IMG/VR virus record: IMGVR_UViG_3300035390_000055
Location: 1-40,792 of that record
Length of the DNA stretch: 40,792 nucleotides
From: a virus
Reading direction: 5' to 3' (one strand)
Part shown: in pieces, positions 7,639-15,177 of the stretch
Position numbering within the stretch: the stretch's first letter is position 1
How the letters are laid out: each line of letters opens with the position of its first letter
Position numbers and translations under genes: made by a program
Notes under the pieces: model-generated
Seen by the model: the letters and a program-made list of their open reading frames with translations, nothing else
Databases searched by the model: none
Told to the model about the DNA's origin: nothing

Positions 7639-7794
7639 ATGGAAAGGACGGAGCGACGGTTCTTGGTAACAATTCTTGAAGAAGATGTAGGCGAGAGGTA
7701 CAAGGAAGACTTGCAGGGCTATGTAGGCATGGCAATAACTGAGGCCTTGGCAATTGAAATAGATGTCAGCTTCGGTGTTGAAGAGGTTGATTGA
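7639..7794 (+). CDS. Small early phage protein (51 aa)
   Basis: The frame begins MERTERRFLVTILEEDVGER and ends in GVEEVD. It is acidic, has alternating hydrophobic residues and a weak ribosome site (GTAGGTGAGG), and is packed nine bases after its neighbour. Position and packing support a real gene. Function is unknown. Confidence 0.55.
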   Translation: MERTERRFLVTILEEDVGERYKEDLQGYVGMAITEALAIEIDVSFGVEEVD

Positions 7795-7809
7795 GAGGGG
7801 GGAGTAAGC

Positions 7810-8151
7810 GTGGGAAGTAATGCAGAAAAACTTGTAATACTGGCAAGAAGACATCCGTGCCTTGATATTGTACCAATGGTATATTCGGATGCTGTACAAG
7901 GTGACGATTGGGCATGGTGGTTATGCAGCTTTGGAGATGTATCGGTGCAGGAGTTTGCGTGCAGCGAAGATAGAGTTTATATAAAGTCGAGAGATTTTGA
8001 AGACGCCGTGCAAGATATTTTGAACGGTTTCGACGAAGATGATAAAAAATACAAAGGCAAAGATGATAACGAATTGTACAAAATGGCTGAAACAGAAGCC
8101 AAAAGCCTTAAGTGGAAAAAAGCAATTATTGTGTTTGTTGAGTCGCTGTAG
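7810..8151 (+). CDS. Hypothetical early protein (113 aa)
   Basis: A GTG start follows GAGAGGGGGGAG. The N-terminal half has a tryptophan-rich stretch (DDWAWWLCSFGD) and the C-terminal half is acidic and lysine-rich. No signal peptide, membrane segment or known motif is visible. It lies in the tightly packed early operon. Confidence 0.7.
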   Translation: MGSNAEKLVILARRHPCLDIVPMVYSDAVQGDDWAWWLCSFGDVSVQEFACSEDRVYIKSRDFEDAVQDILNGFDEDDKKYKGKDDNELYKMAETEAKSLKWKKAIIVFVESL

Positions 8152-8163
8152 AGAGGGGGAAAC

Positions 8164-8754
8164 ATGAAAAAGCATAGGATTGGGCTACTTATTATTATGA
8201 TTGCCATTTCGGTGGTCATGGGGGGATTGATTGCTTATGCGCAGACAGAAGCACGAGAGGAGTTATGTGGATACGATAACGGATCAGGCGGAAAGAATTA
8301 TAGAACTGGAAGAGCGCTTAGCAAAGTTGAAATTGCGGAATATAACGCTTCAGCTCCAAAAGGCAAATTTGCTGAGGCAACATGCGAAAGACCTTATGTT
8401 CCATCGGATAGCGTTCTTAGTACTTTTCATGGTTTCGGCGGGGAGTCTCTTGGCCATTTTAAAATAACTGCGTATACTGCGGGCTTTGAGAGTTGCGGAA
8501 AGCCTCCAGATGATCCGCTTTATGGAATTACTGCAATGGGCACGCGTGTAAAAGAGAATTATACAATTGCAAGCGACTGGGACTTTCTGCCGCCAGGAAC
8601 AAAGGTGGCCATAGAAGGTATTCCACACATATTCACTGTTGAAGACCGCGGGGGAGCGGTTAGAGGCAAGCATATAGATATTTACATAGAAGATTTAGAC
8701 GAAGCTCTTAAGTGGGGCGTAAGAGATCGGGAGGTGTGGCTGATAAATGAGTGA
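8164..8754 (+). CDS. Secreted 3D-domain protein
   Basis: This 196-residue protein begins with a signal or anchor segment (residues 6-26, ending AYAQ) and ends with a 3D domain, a double-psi beta-barrel. The hallmark is EDRGGAVRGKHIDIY, with YGITAMGT before it. The domain takes its name from three conserved aspartates and is found in cell-wall active proteins (MltA/Rpf-like fold). Early position, away from the holin and endolysin, suggests a role other than late lysis, such as wall remodelling after infection. The region 8237-8467 is also open in another frame. Confidence 0.85.
   Translation: MKKHRIGLLIIMIAISVVMGGLIAYAQTEAREELCGYDNGSGGKNYRTGRALSKVEIAEYNASAPKGKFAEATCERPYVPSDSVLSTFHGFGGESLGHFKITAYTAGFESCGKPPDDPLYGITAMGTRVKENYTIASDWDFLPPGTKVAIEGIPHIFTVEDRGGAVRGKHIDIYIEDLDEALKWGVRDREVWLINE
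8237..8467 (+). CDS. Possible overlapping gene: coiled coil plus membrane helix
   Basis: A 76-residue frame is fully nested in the 3D-domain gene in the +2 phase. It starts MRRQKHERSYVDTITDQAER, continues as a regular coiled coil (ELEERLAKLKLRNITLQLQK) and ends with one membrane helix (MFHRIAFLVLFMVSAGSL). The heptad pattern followed by a membrane segment is too orderly for a typical shadow frame. A GGGGGG ribosome site lies 11 bases upstream. Either this is an overprinted gene, or the linker of the 3D protein came from an older frame. Unproven. Confidence 0.4.
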   Translation: MRRQKHERSYVDTITDQAERIIELEERLAKLKLRNITLQLQKANLLRQHAKDLMFHRIAFLVLFMVSAGSLLAILK

Positions 8755-9064
8755 GAAACTGTTCATTATCGCAACGCTTAGGCACGAGTCATTATTCGGA
8801 GAAAACTGGGCAATGTTTTGGGCTAAAGACGGAAGCGGGTATACTGCGGATCCCTATACAGCTCAAAGATACAAAGAGTCTGAGATAGGACCATATGGTA
8901 AAGACAGTCGAAACGATGCCGGAGATATTCCATTGCCCGTAGAAGCGCTTGACATTTCACCGGAATACCGGGACCAGGAAGCTGGCGTAATAAGGTTAAT
9001 GGAAAAAGGTTACATCAATAAAAAATTCAAATCTATCTATTTTCATAATAATGATAGCGATTAA
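8747..9064 (+). CDS. Hypothetical early protein (105 aa)
   Basis: The start overlaps the 3D-domain gene by eight bases, so translation is probably coupled. It is a soluble, acidic protein with a GSGYTADPYTAQRY motif and no recognised domain. Similar short proteins are common in early regions of phages of Clostridia. Confidence 0.72.
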   Translation: MSEKLFIIATLRHESLFGENWAMFWAKDGSGYTADPYTAQRYKESEIGPYGKDSRNDAGDIPLPVEALDISPEYRDQEAGVIRLMEKGYINKKFKSIYFHNNDSD

Positions 9065-9089
9065 GAAATTTGGAGGTGCTTAAAAATGA

Positions 9090-9413
9090 GTGAGAAAGAC
9101 GGGTGATGGAATGGGCGATGTAGAGTGCATCAAGACAAATTATTACGCTTTGGCAATTGCAGCAATTGTACCAGAGGTGGTTTCACAGGAAATAGCGTTT
9201 GGATATATCGAGAATGGCAAAAGAAGCTATTCGATTTATTCAGATGAAGATACTGAGGATATGTTGGCGATGCGCCGGCAAGGGATGAAGCTGAAAGAGA
9301 TAGGCGCTATGTATGGAATAAGTGAAGCTGTTATTTGCCATAGGATTAAAAAACTTCTCAAAAAAGGCGGGGGAGGAACCTACGCAAAGATTCCTCCTGG
9401 TAAAGCAGTATAA
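9090..9413 (+). CDS. Helix-turn-helix protein (107 aa)
   Basis: The C-terminal half has a helix-turn-helix of the resolvase/sigma type (MKLKEIGAMYGISEAVICHR). The start is unclear. The best-spaced ATG after GGAGGTG (9086) opens a 6-codon frame, MSEKDG then stop at 9106. The protein itself must start at GTG9090 or ATG9111. The leader copies the first bases of the gene at 8747 (ATGAGTGAGAAA), which suggests duplication or re-initiation control. Confidence 0.65.
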   Translation: MRKTGDGMGDVECIKTNYYALAIAAIVPEVVSQEIAFGYIENGKRSYSIYSDEDTEDMLAMRRQGMKLKEIGAMYGISEAVICHRIKKLLKKGGGGTYAKIPPGKAV

Positions 9414-9509
9414 CGATAGGATTGGGCTGTCTATATTTATATTCTACAAAACGCCTTGGAATATGTACCGGACGGATTATGACAATTTGTATTGAAAGGT
9501 GGAGGATTT

Positions 9510-9554
9510 ATGACAGGTCGGAATAATAAGGCGAGGTCAGACAAATGGAGGTGA
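9510..9554 (+). CDS. Possible 14-codon leader peptide
   Basis: ATG9510 has an excellent ribosome site (GGTGGAGGATTT) and encodes MTGRNNKARSDKWR. Its stop lies inside the ribosome site of the following XRE gene. This looks like a translational leader coupling the two, but could be chance. Confidence 0.3.
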   Translation: MTGRNNKARSDKWR

Positions 9555-9559
9555 ATAGC

Positions 9560-10084
9560 GTGTGTTTTGTAGAGTCTGTGAAGGCAATCCGGGAGAGTAG
9601 GGGATTAAGCCAAGCGGCTCTGGCAAGCAGTGTTGGTGTTACGCAAGCTGCAATAAGCAAGTATGAAAAAAAGGGAAGGCCTATACCGGAGGACGTGGCC
9701 ATAAGAATGACGGAGGTCTTAAAGAGCCCAAGGCTGCATGCGGAATACTTATATGAGAATAGAATGGAATTTTTCAATAGCCCTCTGCTTAACAATGTGG
9801 ACGATCACCTGGTACTGGTACTTGATGTGTTGGTGGATGAGCTGACGGAAGCAAAGGAAGCGGCTATAGAAAACGCAAGGCTTCTTAGGAACAAACGGAA
9901 GGATGCGGACATTGACAGGCATTCGTGGCAAAGGATTATTGAGAACGAGATGCAAATATTAGACCTTTACGCGAATATTAAGCTGCATCTTATACGAATG
10001 GATGAAACATTTGAAAACTTCTCAATAAGGGAGCTTGAGCAGAGGCACAAGGGCAAGCTTAAGATGAAGAAGTATATAAAATAG
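9560..10084 (+). CDS. XRE-family regulator with C-terminal extension
   Basis: Residues 8-55 form an XRE helix-turn-helix (LSQAALASSVGVTQAAISKY), and about 115 further residues are helical and charged. GTG9560 is preferred because GGAGGTGA lies eight bases before it; an ATG at 9545 would place the ribosome site inside the gene. It is probably a second early regulator of the lytic programme. It is co-directional with the next coiled-coil gene. Confidence 0.78.
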   Translation: MCFVESVKAIRESRGLSQAALASSVGVTQAAISKYEKKGRPIPEDVAIRMTEVLKSPRLHAEYLYENRMEFFNSPLLNNVDDHLVLVLDVLVDELTEAKEAAIENARLLRNKRKDADIDRHSWQRIIENEMQILDLYANIKLHLIRMDETFENFSIRELEQRHKGKLKMKKYIK

Positions 10085-10094
10085 GAGGGCTGAC

Positions 10095-10577
10095 ATGGAA
10101 AGAGTTATTGAAAGGCTGGAACTGGACAGAGACTTGCTTCATGGTGAAACGAAAAGGCTTGAAGTAGATGTATATAGCATTGGTATGAATATGGGGGCAA
10201 GAAGGGAATATGTGACAAGCCTGAAGCGTGAAATTAAGAATTTAGGGAAGACATACCAAACGCTGCTGAATCTTTCGAAAAAGATACCGGGGCTAAAGCC
10301 TGCGTTGGAACCGGTTCAGGATCATATTATTATGAAGCGCAGGATTATATCGGCGCAAGAGGACGAGATTGATATCCTCGTGCGAAGTTACAGAGATAAG
10401 AACGTTCTCTTAAAGGATATGAGAAGAGATCAAGAAAGCATTCAGTTGTATCTTGATTCAAGGGATTATTGCCAAGAGAAGGGCCTAGAATATGACATAT
10501 CCGATGAAAAGGTCTTTATTTGTGAAGTGGATATGGAAGCGGATAATGAAAAAAGCCCTATTCAGCGAGTGGGCTAA
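10095..10577 (+). CDS. Coiled-coil early protein (160 aa)
   Basis: The protein is predicted to be mostly helical and strongly charged (start MERVIERLELDRDLLHGETK), with heptad-like spacing in several stretches. There is no enzyme motif. It is co-transcribed with the upstream XRE regulator, with AGGAGGG as ribosome site. Function is unknown; a partner of the regulator or a replication accessory role are possibilities. Confidence 0.7.
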   Translation: MERVIERLELDRDLLHGETKRLEVDVYSIGMNMGARREYVTSLKREIKNLGKTYQTLLNLSKKIPGLKPALEPVQDHIIMKRRIISAQEDEIDILVRSYRDKNVLLKDMRRDQESIQLYLDSRDYCQEKGLEYDISDEKVFICEVDMEADNEKSPIQRVG

Positions 10578-10588
10578 AGGGGCTTTTT
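10550..10588 (+). terminator. Terminator at the end of the first early block
   Basis: AAAAAGCCC (10550-10558) pairs with GGGCTTTTT (10580-10588), leaving a 21-base loop that can form a smaller stem. The 5' arm lies in the last codons of the coiled-coil gene. The arm pattern fits a moderate intrinsic terminator. Confidence 0.5.
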
Positions 10589-10597
10589 AGATAAAGA

Positions 10598-10626
10598 TTG
10601 TCGTTAAATGAAGTATAACATATTAT
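10598..10626 (+). promoter_or_regulatory. Promoter for the replication block
   Basis: TTGTCG (10598-10603), a 17-base spacer and TATTAT (10621-10626) follow the terminator at once. The replisome organiser gene starts about 85 bases on. The arrangement suggests separate transcription of the replication block. Confidence 0.5.
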
Positions 10627-10710
10627 AGTGTAGTTTATAAAAATTTGGTGGAGCTTTTGCTCATTGGGTGGCCGGCGAATGGTCGGTCTCCCTCCCCCTA
10701 AATTAAAAGG

Positions 10711-11688
10711 ATGGTGGCGCGGGTGGCAATATTTCGAAGTGTTCAAATTTCATTTTGGCAGGACAGTTTTGTGTTGGATCTGACTCCGGAAGAGAAGTTT
10801 TTCTATATATACCTTTTGACAAATTCAAAAACGAGCCAATGTGGCATCTACGAGCTTCCCAAAAAGATTGTGGAAATAGAAACGGGATACAACAGGGACA
10901 CCGTTACGAAGCTCCTGCGCAAGTTTATAAATTTTGGCAAGATTGAATACAACGAGGAGACTCATGAAATTTATATTATTAATTGGATCAAGTACAATCC
11001 TTCAAAGAATCCCAATGTGCAGAAGTGCGTTGATAAGGAGCTGGCTTGCGTAAAGTGCCGGGCTTTTGTGGAAGATTATGAAGAAAACTGTAAACGGCTT
11101 GCGAACGGCTTACAAGGGGTTACCAAGCAGTATGCAAGGGGCTTGCGAACAGCTACCAAGAAAGAAGAAGAACAACAAGAACAACAAGAAGAACAACAAG
11201 AAACAATAGCTGAAGCTACGGAACCGGATACGACTGAACCTGTGGATAACTTTGAAGATGGAAAACCAAAAGATGCCGGTCAAGGACCGGAAGCCGTTCC
11301 CTATCAAAAAATAAAAGACGAGTGGAACAGGATTTGCACGGGCTATCCCCCAGTGAAACAGATAACCAGGAAGCGGAAGGTTCACATCAAGGCTAGGTGG
11401 AAGCAATTTGGCAAAGACATGGCCATGTTTACCAATGCCTTCGGGAAGCTTCAGAGCAGCAGTTTCTGCAAGGGTGAGAATGACCGGGGGTGGACAGCGT
11501 CTTTCGACTGGCTAATGGGCGATGATACAAACATGGTGAAGGTCCTTGAGGACAAGTACAAGAACAAGGAAAGCCCAAAAGTTCAGCAGCGGAAGCCGAA
11601 TGCTTTTCATAATTTCAAGCAGGCTCCGCCCGAGTATTCCGAAAAGGAATTGACCAAAATTCTTAAAGAAATCAACAATCTTCAGTGA
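10711..11688 (+). CDS. Phage replisome organiser (DnaD-like initiator)
   Basis: This 325-residue protein begins with the winged-helix domain of phage replisome organisers (AIFRSVQISFWQDSFVLDLT, then YNRDTVTKLLRKFINFGKIE). A low-complexity Glu/Gln linker near 150-170 joins it to a C-terminal domain (WNRICTGYPPVKQI, GWTASFDWLMGD) typical of DnaD-like phage initiators. It should bind the phage origin and load the host helicase; no helicase or loader gene follows. The start may be ATG10711, GTG10714 or GTG10723. Confidence 0.85.
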   Translation: MVARVAIFRSVQISFWQDSFVLDLTPEEKFFYIYLLTNSKTSQCGIYELPKKIVEIETGYNRDTVTKLLRKFINFGKIEYNEETHEIYIINWIKYNPSKNPNVQKCVDKELACVKCRAFVEDYEENCKRLANGLQGVTKQYARGLRTATKKEEEQQEQQEEQQETIAEATEPDTTEPVDNFEDGKPKDAGQGPEAVPYQKIKDEWNRICTGYPPVKQITRKRKVHIKARWKQFGKDMAMFTNAFGKLQSSSFCKGENDRGWTASFDWLMGDDTNMVKVLEDKYKNKESPKVQQRKPNAFHNFKQAPPEYSEKELTKILKEINNLQ

Positions 11689-11704
11689 CTAAGGAGGCTT
11701 GATT

Positions 11705-11959
11705 ATGAATCAACTAAAGGGTCAAGTGAGCATTGAGAATGTGTTGCTTCGCGAGGAAGAAAACCCGGAGAAGCCGTCTTGGGTGATTATTGGAAACAGT
11801 AGGTATCTATGGTGCCCGGTCTGCAAGGATGTAACTGAATTTAAGATGGATCATAAGCTTGGAGTGCCGCGGTGCGAAGGCTGCGGAATGAGTATGAGGG
11901 ATTTTCATGTAAGGCAGAAGAATAGGTTATTCACTAAGGAGGCGCTGAAGGGTGTTTGA
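11705..11959 (+). CDS. Zinc-ribbon protein (84 aa)
   Basis: Two CxxC pairs (CPVCKD and CEGCGM) about 20 residues apart make a zinc ribbon. ATG11705 is well placed after AAGGAGGC. It is soluble and small, directly after the replication gene. Function is unknown, probably nucleic acid binding. Confidence 0.7.
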   Translation: MNQLKGQVSIENVLLREEENPEKPSWVIIGNSRYLWCPVCKDVTEFKMDHKLGVPRCEGCGMSMRDFHVRQKNRLFTKEALKGV

Positions 11960-11992
11960 GTTTGTGTATAGGTTGAAAACGGGGATAGTGGG

Positions 11993-12166
11993 ATGACGAA
12001 AGAGCAATACGAGAAGGAAAGGAAGCGGTTGGTAACTCTTGCTGATATGGCGAACAATACGGCGGCAAGGATGCAGTTTCAAAGCAGGGTCGGTGACTTG
12101 GACGCAAGGTATGCGATGCAGTGCTTGAAAACTTTTGAGAGGGGTGGGATGTGCAATGGAAGATAA
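11993..12166 (+). CDS. Small early protein (57 aa)
   Basis: The frame begins MTKEQYEKERKRLVTLADMA and ends in GGMCNGR. It is helical and charged, and it overlaps the next start by 11 bases. Packing and codon use agree with neighbours. Function unknown. Confidence 0.55.
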   Translation: MTKEQYEKERKRLVTLADMANNTAARMQFQSRVGDLDARYAMQCLKTFERGGMCNGR

Positions 12167-12365
12167 AAGACCAAGGTACGAGATAGTATGTCCAAAGTGT
12201 GGCAAGGTTCAATATGCTTGTAAATCCATATTACAAGAGGGTTTCGGAATGGACGAATTCGGAGCAGGAACTTGCATAGAGTGTGGATTATTTATGAGTT
12301 TAAAGTTTGATCGAGAGACAGAGACAATGACGGCAAGCGAGATGCAGAGAGCGGCAGGGATTTGA
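12156..12365 (+). CDS. Zinc-ribbon protein (69 aa)
   Basis: Two cysteine pairs (CPKCGK and CIECGL) form a second small zinc ribbon in this block. ATG12156 follows GAGGGGTGGGA; an upstream in-frame start is less likely. The stop overlaps the next start as TGATG, so translation is coupled. Confidence 0.65.
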   Translation: MEDKRPRYEIVCPKCGKVQYACKSILQEGFGMDEFGAGTCIECGLFMSLKFDRETETMTASEMQRAAGI

Positions 12366-12457
12366 TGACAACAATAGGACTTGCGAATGGTATTTTTGTT
12401 GGAATGTTTTTTACAATGGTTGTTGTAGTTATTGCAATAGAAAAGCATTTGCCGTAG
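12365..12457 (+). CDS. Small single-pass membrane protein (30 aa)
   Basis: The frame MTTIGLANGIFVGMFFTMVV and ten further residues form one hydrophobic helix with a charged tail (EKHLP). It is coupled to the upstream gene by a one-base overlap. It resembles other phage micro-membrane proteins. Function unknown. Confidence 0.5.
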   Translation: MTTIGLANGIFVGMFFTMVVVVIAIEKHLP

Positions 12458-12479
12458 AGATTAGGGCGGGAGGAGTAGT

Positions 12480-12656
12480 ATGGCGAAAAAGATGAAGAAG
12501 GAAATGCTGAAGGATAGGTTGCACGAGTACATAGATTCTGTCTTGGATATGGCGGATCATCAGGGCAAGCTTGATCATTTTAATATAGAAATCAGCAATC
12601 ACAATGGAAGTCTTCAGATGGATAATACCATGAGGGATAGGGAAAAGGCGTATTGA
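12480..12656 (+). CDS. Small early protein (58 aa)
   Basis: It begins MAKKMKKEMLKDRLHEYIDS after a strong GGGAGGAG ribosome site. It has a basic N-terminus and an acidic middle, with no known motif. It is the last gene of the early block before the membrane-protein cargo gene. Confidence 0.6.
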   Translation: MAKKMKKEMLKDRLHEYIDSVLDMADHQGKLDHFNIEISNHNGSLQMDNTMRDREKAY

Positions 12657-12706
12657 TAGAGGAACACCTCTTGCAATTGTAGAATATGTAAAGTGGAGGT
12701 GAGGGT

Positions 12707-13645
12707 ATGGACTACAATTGGTTTTTTAGCGCATTAGCACAATCTGTTGCGACAATAGTTGGTATATTTGGAGCTTATCTGATAACTAAAATAATTAGTA
12801 GAGATGCTCAATTCGAACAATTAACAAATGATTTGGAAGAAATGAAACTTTTAGTAAAAAATCAAATTAGACGAGTGGAGAGTATTGAATTTGACGAGTA
12901 TAATAGGCAAACAAAATATTTTGTAGCAAAATCAGAATTTTTCGTTATCGCAATGAGTAGTATGAATATAACTAAAATTGAAGAAGTAGATGAATTCATT
13001 TTTGCAGTTGGTTTAAGTATGTTTGTTGAAAGAAAAGAAAATAGAGATTTTACTGAGATGGCATATGTTTTTTTAACGAAAGAAAGGAAAAAGGAGATTG
13101 CAACAGGAAAATACTCAGGTAATGATAAGTTACCAATTCAAGAGAATTTCATAAATAAATATTTTGGACGTAGAGAAGTTAATGTACCGTTATATCGCAA
13201 GCTAAAAAGCGGGATTATTAATGAATTGCTTGCTACTATGTCAATGGCTGAAAAAAGTAATCAAATAAAAAGAAGAGCAAAAACTTTTCCTTTAGAGAAG
13301 AAATTAATTAACTTGGCACTGATATTCTCGGGTCTGTTTTTTTTCGTTGGAGTTGCTTATCCACTCGGTATGTTGCCTTTAGATGGGAATATGGTATATG
13401 AATGGTGGACAGGTAAGATTATCATTTTATCAATTGTTTGTATTTTGTATTTCATTTTTCTATTAGTGTTTTATTTGAAAAACAATAAACAAAATATTAG
13501 TGATGAAAATATGGATTGGGTAGACACGTATTCGAAATATGAGAATTATTCACCATACTATGAAATTTATAAGAAGCATATAGAAAATTTTGAAAAGAAT
13601 GGGTCTATAATAAAAGAGGGGGATATTAATAACTCTTTCTATTGA
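12707..13645 (+). CDS. AT-rich membrane protein (probable moron)
   Basis: This 312-residue protein has one membrane helix at residues 5-27, a coiled-coil and cytoplasmic domain of about 175 residues, two further membrane helices (about 205-225 and 235-258) and a charged tail rich in tyrosine. I recognise no family. The gene is clearly more AT-rich than its flanks, has its own GGAGGTGAGGGT ribosome site and is followed by a strong terminator, which marks it as an insertion. Morons of this form often block superinfecting phages, but that is inference. Confidence 0.75.
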   Translation: MDYNWFFSALAQSVATIVGIFGAYLITKIISRDAQFEQLTNDLEEMKLLVKNQIRRVESIEFDEYNRQTKYFVAKSEFFVIAMSSMNITKIEEVDEFIFAVGLSMFVERKENRDFTEMAYVFLTKERKKEIATGKYSGNDKLPIQENFINKYFGRREVNVPLYRKLKSGIINELLATMSMAEKSNQIKRRAKTFPLEKKLINLALIFSGLFFFVGVAYPLGMLPLDGNMVYEWWTGKIIILSIVCILYFIFLLVFYLKNNKQNISDENMDWVDTYSKYENYSPYYEIYKKHIENFEKNGSIIKEGDINNSFY

Positions 13646-13684
13646 TAGAGGAAATAATGAAAACAATAATCCTACTGGACATCC

Positions 13685-13728
13685 AGCGGACGCATGATCG
13701 GAAGAAATTCCGGCTGTGTCCGCTTTTA
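13685..13728 (+). terminator. Intrinsic terminator after the membrane-protein gene
   Basis: AGCGGAC (13685-13691) pairs with GTCCGCT (13718-13724), and inside it CGGAA pairs with TTCCG. A TTTTATT run follows. It separates early genes from the recombinase block. Confidence 0.75.
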
Positions 13729-13897
13729 TTATGCATAGATATGCAAGAATTCAGGGCCTGAAAATGGGCTTTGAAAAAGGGTTTTAAAACTATTTATTTA
13801 AATTGGCGGGCTACAAGTATTGAAATCACTAAGGCAGGGGCAAGTTGCCCAAGTAGAACATAAGGTAAGTTATGTAATAGGGGGGTTGAAGGGCTGT

Positions 13898-14758
13898 ATG
13901 CGTTCAAATTTCAACGATTACACGGAATTATTTGCAAAATATATGCGTTCTGAAAAACGGAGTGAAAACACCATAAAGTGTTACCTTGGAGACCTGCGGC
14001 AAGTGGGGAAGCTTGCATCTTTATACAATGCGAATATTGAGGACATAGACCAGACAATTATCGAGAAAATCAAGGGTGAATTCTTTGGCCGTGGACTGTC
14101 GGTGAAGACGGTAAATCGCAAATTGATTAGCATCAACCGGTACCTCCAGTATGTCACTCACAATTCAGATATACCTGTCCGGACCGATATCAAAATTGAG
14201 TTCGCTAAGTTCCAGCACCAGGAGTACCTAGAGGACATGATGACCGTGGCGGACTTCAAAAGGTTGGTTAGATTTGCCGAGCGGGAGAATGATTATCGAG
14301 CGATTGGCGTATTTTATACATTGTTCATGACGGGAATGAGAGTATCGGAGATGCTGCAGCTGCGGCTCGAGGATGTTAAGGAAAACATTGTCTCGGTTAA
14401 AGGTAAGGGAACGAAGTACAGGAATGTATTTATCCCTATCAAGCTCAAGAAATATTGGGCCCGGTATCTTCGAATCAGAGATAACACGGATGACGAGGCA
14501 CTTTTTACCGGTCCTTGTGGTCCCATGAACAGGCAGACGGTTCATCGGATAATTAAGAAATATGCTGGCAGGGCCAGGGTGAAATTGAAGAAGGCCCATG
14601 CTCACAATTTCCGGCACCTCTTCGCGCTGGAGATGCTCCGGAACGGACTTTCAATCAGTGAAGTGGCGGATCTTCTTGGTCATTCAGATATCAATATTAC
14701 AAGGATCTATACAAGGAAGACAAAGAAGCAGCTGCTTAAAGCAATAAACAAAATGTAG
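13898..14758 (+). CDS. Tyrosine recombinase (XerC/D-like)
   Basis: This 286-residue protein has an N-terminal SAM-like core-binding domain (1-105) and a full catalytic set: Arg148 in GMRVSE, Lys170 in KGKG, His236 and Arg239 in HNFRH, His262 in LGHSDI and Tyr271. The phage already has a serine integrase at its left end, so this enzyme probably does another job, such as dimer resolution or late-region recombination. It lies next to the late regulator, as in several phages of Clostridia. ATG13898 is favoured over an upstream TTG (13820) because the core-binding domain begins there. Confidence 0.88.
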   Translation: MRSNFNDYTELFAKYMRSEKRSENTIKCYLGDLRQVGKLASLYNANIEDIDQTIIEKIKGEFFGRGLSVKTVNRKLISINRYLQYVTHNSDIPVRTDIKIEFAKFQHQEYLEDMMTVADFKRLVRFAERENDYRAIGVFYTLFMTGMRVSEMLQLRLEDVKENIVSVKGKGTKYRNVFIPIKLKKYWARYLRIRDNTDDEALFTGPCGPMNRQTVHRIIKKYAGRARVKLKKAHAHNFRHLFALEMLRNGLSISEVADLLGHSDINITRIYTRKTKKQLLKAINKM

Positions 14759-14769
14759 GAGGGATAGCG

Positions 14770-15162
14770 ATGAATATATATTTAGCAGGGAAAATGGCAG
14801 GGCTGTCATATGAAGAAATGAACGAATGGAGAATAAAAGCGAAGACATGGCTAAAGGATGCAGGCTTCGGGATACTCAATCCTGTGGAATCGGGAATCAG
14901 CGAGGAGTCGAGTACGAAGGAAATAGTAATGAACAACAAGGCGATGATTATGAAGAGCGATATCATCCTGGCGGAGTTCAATAATGAGGATGTAAGCTTC
15001 GGAACAATTGGAGAGGTCGTTTTTTCAAGTGGGCACCAGAAACCGGTTATAACTTGGGGAAGTCATCCGATAGAAAATCCGTGGATACAGGAGCATGTGG
15101 TTAAGCATTTCGATGAACTAGAGGAAGCAGTGGCATACTTGATAAGTTGCTATTTTTTCTGA
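14770..15162 (+). CDS. Nucleoside 2-deoxyribosyltransferase-like protein
   Basis: The N-terminal IYLAGKMAGL matches the YLAGP motif of this family. The fold continues with helix, strand (SDIILAEFNNEDVSFGTIGE) and a Glu in the position of the usual nucleophile region. At 130 residues it is close to family size. It could move a deoxyribose between bases or cleave a base, and in phages it may tune nucleotide pools or modify DNA precursors. AGGAGGG precedes the start. Substrate unknown. Confidence 0.72.
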   Translation: MNIYLAGKMAGLSYEEMNEWRIKAKTWLKDAGFGILNPVESGISEESSTKEIVMNNKAMIMKSDIILAEFNNEDVSFGTIGEVVFSSGHQKPVITWGSHPIENPWIQEHVVKHFDELEEAVAYLISCYFF

Positions 15163-15177
15163 AGAGGAGGGGCGGGA

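Noticed and set aside
9321-9494. A GTG-initiated frame ending in TPWNMYRTDYDNLY
   Set aside because: Part looks protein-like, but it overlaps the helix-turn-helix gene and has no usable start after the GGGGGAGGA sequence.
11160-11215. Tandem repeat of AACAAGAA-like units, first considered as a repeat array
   Set aside because: It simply encodes the Glu/Gln linker of the replisome organiser; there are no spacers, so it is not CRISPR.
13657-13761. A 34-codon frame, MKTIILLDIQRTHDRKKFRL onward
   Set aside because: It is mostly made of the terminator stem at 13685-13724, so its open frame is probably chance despite a GAGGAAAT site.
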